64,000 nucleotides of DNA from Patulibacter defluvii. GTDB lineage: Bacteria; Actinomycetota; Thermoleophilia; Solirubrobacterales; Solirubrobacteraceae. The position numbers and the translations under genes were made by a program. The notes beneath the pieces were generated by a model that worked only from the letters and a program-made list of their open reading frames with translations, searched no databases and was not told the origin of the DNA. Below, piece after piece: positions 1-7,799 of this stretch (position 1 is the stretch's first letter; the number at the start of each line of letters is the position of its first letter). Location of the stretch: contig NZ_JAWZSQ010000001.1 of assembly GCF_034096925.1 (NCBI RefSeq), forward strand, positions 1-64,000, in the 5' to 3' direction.

Positions 1-326
1 CCCGCGGTGGCGGCCGCGGCGGCTCCGGCCGCGGCGGGCGCACCAGCCGGGCGCGGGACGCCGGGCGCGGCCGGGGCGCCGGGGTGCGGCGCCAACGTCT
101 GGACCCGCGGCTGCGCCTGCTGCTCGGCCAGCTGGCGCTCCAGCTCGGCCAGCCGCTCGGGGGCGGTGCCGGCCCACTCGCGCAGCCGCTGCAGCTCCCG
201 TCCCTGGGTGAAGACGAGGATCGCCATCGCGGCCACGGCCACCAACGACGCGAACCCCACGTAGGGGCCGATTTCGTCGAACTTGCTCGCAAAACCGGCA
301 GCGAGCACGGGGACCGCGGGGGTCAT
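1..326 (-). CDS. Membrane-anchored coiled-coil protein, 3' end outside window
   Basis: The ATG at 324-326 opens a minus-strand frame that runs without a stop to the window edge, so only about the first 108 residues are visible. A short extracytoplasmic N-terminus is followed by one membrane segment (about residues 22-40, YVGFASLVAVAAMAILVF), then a charged helical stretch with LERQLAEQQ-type coiled coil, then an Ala/Pro-rich linker. The start overlaps the stop of the upstream NDP-sugar enzyme in an ATGA, so the two are probably translationally coupled. The missing C-terminal domain would decide the function. A membrane anchor plus Ala/Pro linker often carries a cell-wall or LytR_C-type domain in actinobacteria, but that is a guess. 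Confidence 0.6.
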   Translation of the reverse strand, partial: MTPAVPVLAAGFASKFDEIGPYVGFASLVAVAAMAILVFTQGRELQRLREWAGTAPERLAELERQLAEQQAQPRVQTLAPHPGAPAAPGVPRPAGAPAAAGAAAAATA

Positions 327-2371
327 AGCGGACCAGTGTAGGCGTTCGCCCCCACGTCTCGCGCACCCGTCGGACCACCCTCCGCGGGCCCGCCGGGAGC
401 GCCGGCGGTGGCGTCGCCGCTCGCCGCGGCGGCGGTGGACGGCGTCTCGGCGGCGTCGGACGCGGGGCCCGACTTCTCGGCGTGGGCGCGTTGCAACTCG
501 GCGACCTTGGCCGCCAGGCCGGCCGCGTCGCCCTCCAGCACCAGCAGCGCGACGTCGTTGAACATCGCCTCGACGATCTCGGGGTCGAAGGCCGCGCGCT
601 CGGCCCGGCGGATCCGCTCGGCGTCGGTCGGCTGCGGGACCTCGAAGGGGTTGAACAGCTCCTCGTGGAGCTTCTCGCCGGGCCGCGGGCCGACGACCTC
701 GATCGCGATGTCCTCGTCCGGCCGCAGCCCCGACAGCTCGATCATGTCGCGGGCCAGCTGCATGATCTTGACCGGCTCGCCCATGTCGAGCACGAGGATC
801 TCGCCGGTCGTGCCCAGCGACCCGGACTGGATCACCAGCTGGACCGCCTCGGGGATCGTCATGAAGTAGCGGGTCATCGCCGGGTCGGTGACGGTGACCG
901 GACCGCCGAGCCGGATCTGGCGCTGGAAGATCGGCACCACCGACCCGCTCGACCCGAGCACGTTGCCGAACCGCACGCACGAGAAGCGCGTCTGCGGCCA
1001 GCGCTGGGCGGCGCTCTCGACGGCCAGCTCGGCCAGCGCCTTGCTGGCGCCCATCACCGTCTTCGGGTCGACCGCCTTGTCGGTCGAGACGAGCACGAAC
1101 CGCTCGACCCCGACCTCGCCGCAGAGCCGCGCCAGCGAACGGGTCGCGACCGCGTTGTTGTGGACCGCCTCGACCGGGTTGGCCTCCATCAGCGCCACGT
1201 GCTTGTAGGCGGCGGCGTGGAAGACCACCTGCGGCCGGTGCTCGGCCAGGATCTCGCGGATCCGGTCGCCCTCCTTGACGTCGGCGATCACCGACGCCAC
1301 GACGTCCTCCGGCACCTGCCGGTCCTCGAGCAGCTCGCGCTCGATCTGGAAGAGGTTGTCCTCGGCGTGGTCGAGGATCACCAGCCGCGCCGGCCCGACC
1401 CGCGCGATCTGGCGGCAGAGCTCGCTGCCGATCGACCCGCCGGCGCCGGTCACCAGCACCACCCGCTCGCGCAGGTAGGCGCCGACCCGGTCCAGCTCCA
1501 TCCGCACCGGGTCGCGGCCGAGCACGTCCTCGACCCGCACCTCGCGGACCTGGCGGACGGCGGTGCCCTCGCCCGCCTGCAGCAGCTCGAAGACCGTCGG
1601 CAGCGTCCGCACCGGCACCCCGCGGCGGCGGCCGGCGCGCAGCACGTCGGCCCGCAGCGTTCCCGGGGCGGAGGGGATCGCGATGATGATCTCGTCCGGC
1701 TCGAGCTCGTCGATCACCCGCGGCAGGTCGCGGATCCGGCCCGTCACCCGGACCCCGTCGACCCGCGTCCGGAGCTTCCGCTCGTCGTCGTCGACGAAGC
1801 CGATCGGCCGCAGCCCCAGCGACGGGTTGCGCAGCATCTCGCGCAGCACCAGCCGCCCGCCCTCGCCGGCGCCGACGATCAGCGCCGAGCGCGCGTCGCG
1901 ACCGCGGAAGCCGACCAGCAGCCGGCCCTCGGCGAAGGTCCGCACGATCACCCGGATCCCGACCAGCGCCAGCACCCCGGCGATCAGGGCGATCCCGAGC
2001 ACGCCGTTGGGGGGCGAGACGGTCACCTCCAAGTCGCCGTTGACCCGCGTCACCGGCTGCAGGATCGCGTTGACCGCGTAGAAGGCGATCAGGCCCAGGA
2101 CCAGGCCCTGGCCGGCGCGGAGGTCGTCGCGCGAATCGCCGTGGCGCCACGAGCGGTGGTAGCCGCCGAGCAGCCAGATGCCCAGCACCACGCAGGCGGC
2201 GGCGATGTACCAGGTGTGGTTGAAGAGGTCCGAGAAGCGGGCCGGGACCTTGTCCGCGTCGAAGCGGAGCTTGAAGCCCGCGTAGTAGGCGCCCGCGGCC
2301 AGCACGAAGTCGACCAGCGCCTGCAGGGGCGAGAGTCGGTGGAACGTCAGCGCAGCGGGGCGTCGCCGCAT
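323..2371 (-). CDS. Membrane-bound NDP-sugar epimerase/dehydratase (CapD/WbpM/FlaA1 type)
   Basis: This is a polysaccharide-biosynthesis enzyme of the CapD/WbpM class, which normally converts UDP-GlcNAc to a 4-keto-6-deoxy sugar for surface glycans. Four N-terminal membrane segments (about residues 10-125) precede a CoA-binding-like Rossmann fold and then an SDR catalytic domain. The second domain has the nucleotide motif VTGAGGSIGSE, a substrate motif YKHVALME, and the Ser-Met-Lys type catalytic signature in STDKAV...VMGASKAL, where Met replaces the usual SDR Tyr as in WbpM. The C-terminus has PGEKLHEELF. Length (682 aa) fits the family. ATG 2371 is taken as start; an in-frame GTG at 2389 is also possible and neither has a clear ribosome binding site. 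The last 80 residues are low-complexity Ala/Gly. Confidence 0.9.
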   Translation of the reverse strand: MRRRPAALTFHRLSPLQALVDFVLAAGAYYAGFKLRFDADKVPARFSDLFNHTWYIAAACVVLGIWLLGGYHRSWRHGDSRDDLRAGQGLVLGLIAFYAVNAILQPVTRVNGDLEVTVSPPNGVLGIALIAGVLALVGIRVIVRTFAEGRLLVGFRGRDARSALIVGAGEGGRLVLREMLRNPSLGLRPIGFVDDDERKLRTRVDGVRVTGRIRDLPRVIDELEPDEIIIAIPSAPGTLRADVLRAGRRRGVPVRTLPTVFELLQAGEGTAVRQVREVRVEDVLGRDPVRMELDRVGAYLRERVVLVTGAGGSIGSELCRQIARVGPARLVILDHAEDNLFQIERELLEDRQVPEDVVASVIADVKEGDRIREILAEHRPQVVFHAAAYKHVALMEANPVEAVHNNAVATRSLARLCGEVGVERFVLVSTDKAVDPKTVMGASKALAELAVESAAQRWPQTRFSCVRFGNVLGSSGSVVPIFQRQIRLGGPVTVTDPAMTRYFMTIPEAVQLVIQSGSLGTTGEILVLDMGEPVKIMQLARDMIELSGLRPDEDIAIEVVGPRPGEKLHEELFNPFEVPQPTDAERIRRAERAAFDPEIVEAMFNDVALLVLEGDAAGLAAKVAELQRAHAEKSGPASDAAETPSTAAAASGDATAGAPGGPAEGGPTGARDVGANAYTGPL

Positions 2372-2469
2372 CGGGGCCGATTCTCGCACTTGGGACCGGA
2401 CCGCACCGTGCCCGCCGTCGCGCGGTGGCCGTCCGGCGCGCCTTCAGGAACCGCTAGGGAACGGTCGCG

Positions 2470-3183
2470 ATGATCCCCGCCGTGGCCGTCCCGAACCGCA
2501 GCGCCGCCGCCCGGCCGGTGCCGATCGCGCTGGCGCTGATCGGCGTGGTGGTGATCGCGCTGGCGCTCGGGTTCATGGGCCGGACGACGAACAACGGCGC
2601 CTTCCACGGCTCGTGGGAGTTCTCGCGGCTGGGCGGCCCGTGGCTGGTCGGCGCGTTCGCGGCCGGGATGCTGTGCGGCTGGCGGCGGGGGCCGGAGGGG
2701 CTGGCGCTGGGCGTCGTCGGCGGCGCGATCGCGATCGCCCTCGGCTCGCTCAGCTACTACGGGATCTACATCCTGGTCGAGGACGGGGTCGCGGCCCGCC
2801 GGGCGGCGAAGCTCGGCGTCGGCTGGGCGATGGCCGGCGTGGTCGTCGGCGGCACGCTCGGGCTGCTGGGGGCGACGCTCGCCACCCGCGCCGGCGGTCG
2901 GGCGCGGGTCTGGTTGCAGGGGGCGGCGGTCGGCACCCTCGGCGGCCTGCTGATGGGCGAGTCGATCGCGCTGCTGTGGGTCTGGGACCAGCACGACCTG
3001 CGGGTGATGGCGACGCTCGAGGGCCTGGCCGGCGCGGCGCTGGTGGCGCTGGCCGCCGTCGGCCGCTCGTGGCGCTGGATCGCGGCGGCGGTGGTCGCGG
3101 CCGCGGTCACGGCGACGGTCGCCCCGATCGTCACCACGATGGTCCGCGAGGCCCTGCGCCGGGTCGGCTGGGCCGGGGCGTAG
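2470..3183 (+). CDS. Polytopic membrane protein of unknown function
   Basis: This 237-residue protein has about seven hydrophobic segments spread over its whole length, for example residues 17-36, 55-71, 77-101, 112-133 and 205-228. No catalytic or transport motif is visible and I do not recognise the family. It is transcribed opposite to both neighbours. Its stop codon (3181-3183) touches the stop codon of the DUF354 gene on the other strand, leaving no room for a separate terminator. The start has no clear Shine-Dalgarno sequence. Confidence 0.7.
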   Translation: MIPAVAVPNRSAAARPVPIALALIGVVVIALALGFMGRTTNNGAFHGSWEFSRLGGPWLVGAFAAGMLCGWRRGPEGLALGVVGGAIAIALGSLSYYGIYILVEDGVAARRAAKLGVGWAMAGVVVGGTLGLLGATLATRAGGRARVWLQGAAVGTLGGLLMGESIALLWVWDQHDLRVMATLEGLAGAALVALAAVGRSWRWIAAAVVAAAVTATVAPIVTTMVREALRRVGWAGA

Positions 3184-4230
3184 TCAGGCGACGGGCGACA
3201 GCAGCAGGTCGGTGAAGACCGCCGGGTCGCGCCGGATCCGGCCGCCGTCGCCGTCGGAGCGGTCGCGCTTGACCAGCTCGACCGCCGTGGGATCGTCGAG
3301 CCGCCGCAGCCGGCCGGCGGCGATCAGCGCGTCGTCGACCGCGCCCGGCTTGCCGTCGAAGGTGGTGAAGACCGGCGTGCCGAGGGCGACGGCCTCGCGG
3401 TTCATCGTCCCCCCGGCGCTGACGACCAGGTCGGCCAGGGCGACGAGCGAGGGCCCGTCGATCGGCCGCTGCGGCACGACGAAGCCCCCGGCCTGCGCCA
3501 GCTCGGCCCGCTGGTCGTCGGTCCGCGGCAGCACGACCACCTGCCCCTGCTCGCGCAGCCGGGTGAGCACCTGGGCGAAGCGGTCGTTGTGGAAGCGGTG
3601 GTACAGGGAGACCTCGGGCGGCGTGCGGACGACGGCGATCGGCGCGGCCGGGTCCAGGCCCAGGTCGTCGAGCACGGTCGGGTCGGGCTCCAGGTCGGAC
3701 AGGTAGTACTCCTCCTTGAGCCCCGCGTAGGCCCGGATCTTGCCGCCGGCCCCGTAGCCCGCCAGCCGCTCGGCGGGGATCGCGTCGGGCACCACCACCG
3801 CCTGCGCCAGCCGGCAGTTGATCTGGTGCTGGACGGTCGCCCACTCGTAGTCGAAGGCGGTGGTGACGGGGATGCCGAGCGCCCGCGCCGCCACCGAGAC
3901 GTCGTTCGACCCGTGCCCGATCGCCAGGTCGAAGGGCTGCGCCCCGGCCCGGCCCCGCCAGCCCCCGCCGGGCCAGCCGCCGACGGTCCGCGCCCACCGC
4001 ACCAGCGCGGTCGAGCGCGAGGCCAGCCCGCGGGCCTTGTCCGGCAGCCGCTCCCCCCGGTGGTGGCCGATCGCGGTGTGGGCGATCCCGTAGCGATCGC
4101 AGAGCCCGAGCGTCTGGGCGAAGTCGCGCGCGGTCACGTCGACCCGATGGCCGCGCCGGCGCAGCTCGTCGATCACCGGCCGCAGGACCAGGACGTGCGG
4201 GCTGTTGGTCAGGTCGATCCAGACGCGCAT
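3184..4230 (-). CDS. DUF354 family protein, predicted glycosyltransferase-like
   Basis: The N-terminus MRVWIDLTNSPHVLVLRP is the diagnostic beginning of DUF354 proteins, which adopt a GT-B-like fold and occur in surface polysaccharide loci of bacteria and archaea. The C-terminal half contains a GG-rich nucleotide-sugar-like loop (LVVSAGGTMNREAVALGTPVF), as in MurG-type enzymes. No substrate has been assigned to the family, so the reaction is unknown. At 348 aa it has the normal length. It lies in the same direction as the DegT aminotransferase and CapD-like enzyme, supporting a role in glycan synthesis. Confidence 0.85.
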   Translation of the reverse strand: MRVWIDLTNSPHVLVLRPVIDELRRRGHRVDVTARDFAQTLGLCDRYGIAHTAIGHHRGERLPDKARGLASRSTALVRWARTVGGWPGGGWRGRAGAQPFDLAIGHGSNDVSVAARALGIPVTTAFDYEWATVQHQINCRLAQAVVVPDAIPAERLAGYGAGGKIRAYAGLKEEYYLSDLEPDPTVLDDLGLDPAAPIAVVRTPPEVSLYHRFHNDRFAQVLTRLREQGQVVVLPRTDDQRAELAQAGGFVVPQRPIDGPSLVALADLVVSAGGTMNREAVALGTPVFTTFDGKPGAVDDALIAAGRLRRLDDPTAVELVKRDRSDGDGGRIRRDPAVFTDLLLSPVA

Positions 4231-4302
4231 CGCGACCCCGGATGCTGGCAGGCCCCCGACGGCGGCGTCCTCCGAGCCGAACGATCCCGGCCCTGGGCGT
4301 CC

Positions 4303-4884
4303 CTAGGAGCCGCGGTGGCGAACGTACGGGACGAGCCCCGGGTCGGGACCCCCGATGGCCACCAGCTCGGTCGGGATGTCGGAGCGAAAGGCCGGCTTCA
4401 CTGGTTCGACTTCGGTGGTCGAGACACGGCGCCACGCGATCGGGCGCCGAGCGCCCCAGACCACGAGGTTCGTCTCGCCGGAGAGCGCCGCCGAGGGCGA
4501 GAGCACCGCCTCGAAGCCGAGGCCCCGGAGCCGGTGAGACTCCAACTGGCAGACCTGGTGGTCGTCGCTGCCCAGCGCGCCAGCAGGCAGCCCGTGGCGC
4601 TCGCAGGCGCCGGCCGCCGTGAGGTCGGCGACATCGGCCAGCTCCATCCAGCCGCGCCAGAGCCGGAACCGCGCGTCCGCCGCGTCGGCCGGATCCGTCA
4701 GTCCGAAGTGTCGGACCATCTCCGCCCACGCTCCGGCCGCCGACAGCGACAGGTACTGCGTGGGCGGGCTGTGCTCGTCGTGCCAACGACCCGGGCTGAA
4801 GTTCGGGCCGGCGCACCAGGCCACGTCGTAGCTGGTCCATCGCCAGACCGTGCCGCAGAAGTCCGTCGACGGCGGACGCCTCAT
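4303..4884 (-). CDS. RES domain toxin of a RES/Xre toxin-antitoxin pair
   Basis: The 193-residue protein has the RES-domain layout: an early WRW arginine, GPNFSPGRWH, TQYLSLSAAGAWAEM carrying the conserved Glu, and ALSGETNLVVWG carrying the conserved Ser. RES toxins (ParT, MbcT type) act on NAD+ by phosphorolysis or ADP-ribosyl transfer and stop growth when free. The ATG at 4882-4884 overlaps the antitoxin stop in an ATGA, the usual antitoxin-first order for this class. The longer open frame upstream of this ATG runs through the antitoxin gene and is a shadow. The pair sits between DegT and DUF354 glycan genes and looks like an insertion. Confidence 0.85.
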   Translation of the reverse strand: MRRPPSTDFCGTVWRWTSYDVAWCAGPNFSPGRWHDEHSPPTQYLSLSAAGAWAEMVRHFGLTDPADAADARFRLWRGWMELADVADLTAAGACERHGLPAGALGSDDHQVCQLESHRLRGLGFEAVLSPSAALSGETNLVVWGARRPIAWRRVSTTEVEPVKPAFRSDIPTELVAIGGPDPGLVPYVRHRGS

Positions 4885-5555
4885 GCCGCGCGCATCGCCC
4901 GTCCGGCGACCGCGGCCGCCCGCAGCTCGCCCTCTCGCTCCGCGTCGGCGAGCAGATCGATCGGGGCGGCACCGCCGAGATCCGGATGCGGCCGCTCGAA
5001 CCAACGAAGCACGCCGCGCGACGTCCACCCGTGCCGGAGCACCGCCACCAGGTCGAGGACGACGCGCTCGCGCTCGGTGAGGCGCCGTGGGCCGTGAGCC
5101 CGCCAGCGCTGCACCGTGCGCGGCTGAACGCCGAGCAGACGCGCGATGTCCTTCTGCGCGACATCGGGCAGCCAGTCGGAGAGCTGATCGATCAGCTGCC
5201 CGGTATCCGCGACCGCCTGCTCGCCGGCGTGATCGACCGCGTCGCGCAGGACGTGCCGCGCCGCTTCGATCTTCGTCAGCAGGTCGTCGATCTCGTCGGT
5301 GGTCAGCGCGTCGTCGTCGTCGCGGTTGGCCAACCGTCCGAGCGCCTCGATCACGTCGGTGAAGGTGGCGCGCCGGGCAATCGGCACCTGCAGACGGACC
5401 TCGCGATCGAGCGCGTCGAACGCGCGGGCGAAGGTACCCCGCAACCGGGCCATCACGAGCGCCTGCGACATCGGATCGACCGCAGCGCCGCGCAGCTCCT
5501 CCTGCACGTCCGCCAGTCCGCGAGCAGCGCCCGCGATCTCCGCCGTTGCGGTCAT
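4881..5555 (-). CDS. Xre/MbcA/ParS-type antitoxin
   Basis: The 224-residue protein carries a helix-turn-helix (QKDIARLLGVQPRTVQRW, about residues 135-152) followed by a DUF2384/MbcA-ParS toxin-binding segment (TSRGVLRWFERPHPDLGG). The first ~110 residues are a helical extension not seen in the shortest family members. The family binds and blocks RES toxins and represses its own promoter. ATG 5555 is chosen because an AAAGGCGG ribosome binding site ends 4 nt before it; an ATG at 5588 lies upstream of that site. It overlaps the RES toxin by 4 bp. A good sigma-70 promoter lies just upstream at 5592-5620. Confidence 0.85.
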   Translation of the reverse strand: MTATAEIAGAARGLADVQEELRGAAVDPMSQALVMARLRGTFARAFDALDREVRLQVPIARRATFTDVIEALGRLANRDDDDALTTDEIDDLLTKIEAARHVLRDAVDHAGEQAVADTGQLIDQLSDWLPDVAQKDIARLLGVQPRTVQRWRAHGPRRLTERERVVLDLVAVLRHGWTSRGVLRWFERPHPDLGGAAPIDLLADAEREGELRAAAVAGRAMRAA

Positions 5556-5591
5556 GTTCCGCCTTTCGCGTCGCTGTCGCTTCCACACGAC

Positions 5592-5620
5592 ACACTAGCG
5601 ACCGTCTGCGGATCCGGCAA
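5592..5620 (-). promoter_or_regulatory. Candidate promoter of the toxin-antitoxin operon
   Basis: On the minus strand TTGCCG (-35, plus positions 5615-5620) is separated by exactly 17 bp from TAGTGT (-10, 5592-5597). Transcription would begin near 5585, about 30 nt before the antitoxin ATG. This is among the better -35/-10 pairs in the window. Confidence 0.55.
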
Positions 5621-5625
5621 AGGCC

Positions 5626-6741
5626 TCACCGCTCCCCGAGCACCGCCGCGACCGCGTCGACGACCTCCCCGATCTGGCCGTCGGTGATCGTCGCGCTGAC
5701 CGGCAGCGCCAGGTGGGTGCGGGCCAGCTCCTCGGTGACCGGCAGCTCGACCCCGCCGGCGGGCAGGAAGCGGGCCATCGGCGGCTGGCGGTGGACGGGG
5801 GTGCGGTAGTAGCTGCGAGCACCGACCTGACGCTCGGCCAGTCCGGCGACCAGCTCGTCGGCCCGCGGCGTGCGCACCACGTAGAGGTGCCAGGCGGGCA
5901 CGGCGCCGGCGGCGGGCACCGGCAGCGCGACCAGCTCGCCCAGGCCGGCGTCGCGGTAGCGCTCGTGGGTCCGCGCGCGGTGGACGGCCCAGGCGGGCAG
6001 GTGCGGCAGCAGCACCCGCAAAACGGCGGCCTGCAGCTCGTCGAGGCGGCTGTTGTAGCCGATCGCGACGTAGTCGACCTTGTCCTCCGAGCCGTGGAAG
6101 CGCAGCGTCCGGACCCGCTCGGCCAGCGCGTCGTCGCTGGTGGTGATCGCGCCGCCGTCGCCGAACGCGCCGAGGTTCTTCGAGGGGTAGAAGCTGAAGG
6201 TGGCGATGTCGCCCAGCGCGCCCGGCCGCTGCGGCGCGCCGTCGGGGCCGGCGATGGTCGAGCCGGCCGCCTGGGCCGCGTCCTCGACCACCGGCAGCCC
6301 GGTCCGCTGACGGATCTCGGCGATCGGCGCCACGTTGCCGAACAGGTGGACCGCGATGATCGCCTTGGTCCGCGGGGTGACGGCGGCGGCGACCGTGTCG
6401 GCCGTGACGCACATCGTCTCCGGATCGACGTCGCAGAAGACCGGCGTGGCGCCGGTCGGGGGGATCGCCTCGGCGCTGGCCCAGAAGGTGAAGGAGGGCA
6501 CGACGACCTCGTCACCCGGGCCGACCCCGAGCGCGCGGAGGGCGATCACGATCGCGTCGGTGCCGTTGGCGACGCCGATCGCGTGGCGGCTGCCGATCGC
6601 GGCGGCGAACTCGCGCTCGAACGCCTGGACCTCGGGCCCGAGGATGAAGCGGCCGTCGTCGGCGACCCGCAGCAGCGCCTGGTGCAGCTGCGGACGCAGC
6701 GGCTCGAGCGCCGTGGCGAAATCGAAGAGGGGGACGGCCAT
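5626..6741 (-). CDS. DegT/DnrJ/EryC1/StrS aminotransferase (NDP-sugar aminotransferase)
   Basis: This PLP-dependent sugar aminotransferase probably adds an amino group to a keto-sugar nucleotide for surface glycan synthesis. The PLP lysine lies in SFYPSKNLGAFGDGGAI; other family blocks are GVANGTDAIVIALRALG, PSFTFWASAEAI, VEDAAQAAGS and a C-terminal SYYRTPVHRQPP. At 371 aa the length is typical. ATG 6741 is used; an in-frame extension would add only MRS. The CapD-like enzyme 3 kb away in the same orientation could provide the 4-keto substrate, which would give an amino-deoxy sugar. That link is inference. Confidence 0.9.
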   Translation of the reverse strand: MAVPLFDFATALEPLRPQLHQALLRVADDGRFILGPEVQAFEREFAAAIGSRHAIGVANGTDAIVIALRALGVGPGDEVVVPSFTFWASAEAIPPTGATPVFCDVDPETMCVTADTVAAAVTPRTKAIIAVHLFGNVAPIAEIRQRTGLPVVEDAAQAAGSTIAGPDGAPQRPGALGDIATFSFYPSKNLGAFGDGGAITTSDDALAERVRTLRFHGSEDKVDYVAIGYNSRLDELQAAVLRVLLPHLPAWAVHRARTHERYRDAGLGELVALPVPAAGAVPAWHLYVVRTPRADELVAGLAERQVGARSYYRTPVHRQPPMARFLPAGGVELPVTEELARTHLALPVSATITDGQIGEVVDAVAAVLGER

Positions 6742-6833
6742 GGAGCGAAGGGTATGGGGCTCCCGCACCGGTTGGCACGCAGCGCCTGAACGCCAACGCG
6801 CCAAGGTTCGGCCACCGGCGACCGGCCAGGCCG

Positions 6834-6839
6834 TACCCT
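6834..6839 (+). promoter_or_regulatory. Candidate -10 box of a leaderless transcript (uppP-like gene)
   Basis: TACCCT matches the actinobacterial -10 pattern TANNNT and ends 7 nt before the ATG at 6847. No Shine-Dalgarno sequence lies between, so the mRNA would begin at or next to the start codon. No -35 is evident. Confidence 0.4.
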
Positions 6840-6846
6840 CCCGCCG

Positions 6847-7764
6847 ATGCCCGACCAGCGATCCGCGGCGCCGCCGCCCGGTGGGTCCCGGATCAGCCGC
6901 CGTCGCGCGCTGGTCGCCGCCCAGCTGGCCGGGCTGCTGCACGGCCCGGCCGAGGCGCTGCCGGTCTCCTCCTCGGCCCACGTGGCGCTGGTGGCGCGGC
7001 TGGCCGCGGGCCGGCGGGGGCGGCGGCCGGCCGACCCCGAGGTGGCCAAGAGCGTCGAGGTCGGCGCCCACGCGGGCACGCTGCTGGGGCTGGCGGTCGG
7101 ACTGCGGCACGAGGCGGCCGACGCGCTGCGCTGGGTCCGGCGCGAGCCCCGGGCGGCGGCCGCGGCGGCGGGCCGGATCGCGGTCGCGTCGCTGCCGGCG
7201 GTCGCGGCCGCGCTGACGCTGGAGCGGCCGATCGAGCGCCACCTGGGCGGCGACCGGGCGATCGCCTCGGGGCTGCTGGTCGGGGGGCTGGCGATGACCC
7301 TCGCCGACCGCCGCGGCGCGGGCGACGACGACGCGCGCGACTGGCGCGACGCGACGGTGGTCGACGCGGCGGCGATCGGCCTGGCCCAGGCGACGGCGCT
7401 GTGGCCGGGCGTCTCGCGCAGCGGGGCGGTGCTGGCCGCCGCTCGCGCGCGCGGGTTCTCGCGCGCGTCGGCCGGCCACGTCTCGGCGGCGCTGGCGGTG
7501 CCGGTGGTCGGCGGCGCCACGGCGCTGAAGGTGGTGCGGCTGGGGGCACGGGTGCGCCAGGGGACGATCGCCCCGGCGAGCCTGACCCCGCTGGCGGCGG
7601 TGACGGCCACGGCGGCGGTCTCGGGACGGGTGGCGGCGCCGATCGCGCGCCGGACCCTCGACGGGCTGCCGCTGGCGCCGTTCGCGGCCTACCGGGTGGT
7701 GCTGGCCGGCGTGCTGCTGTGGACCGACCGGCGCTGGACGGCGGTCCGCGAGCGCGCGGTCTGA
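6847..7764 (+). CDS. uppP: UppP/BacA-like undecaprenyl-diphosphatase
   Basis: Members of this family dephosphorylate undecaprenyl pyrophosphate at the membrane to recycle the lipid carrier for peptidoglycan and polysaccharides. Both family motifs are present: HGPAEALPVSSSAHVAL near residue 40 (usual form G-x-TE-x-LPISSSGHL) and PGVSRSGAVLAAARARGFSR near residue 190. Several hydrophobic segments follow. It is longer (305 aa) and more divergent than typical UppP (about 270 aa), and Ala replaces the usual Thr before the active Glu. Substrate may therefore differ. It sits next to glycan genes, where carrier recycling makes sense. Confidence 0.8.
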   Translation: MPDQRSAAPPPGGSRISRRRALVAAQLAGLLHGPAEALPVSSSAHVALVARLAAGRRGRRPADPEVAKSVEVGAHAGTLLGLAVGLRHEAADALRWVRREPRAAAAAAGRIAVASLPAVAAALTLERPIERHLGGDRAIASGLLVGGLAMTLADRRGAGDDDARDWRDATVVDAAAIGLAQATALWPGVSRSGAVLAAARARGFSRASAGHVSAALAVPVVGGATALKVVRLGARVRQGTIAPASLTPLAAVTATAAVSGRVAAPIARRTLDGLPLAPFAAYRVVLAGVLLWTDRRWTAVRERAV

Positions 7765-7799
7765 CCGCGGGCCCCGCCGACCTGCCACCATCACACGCG

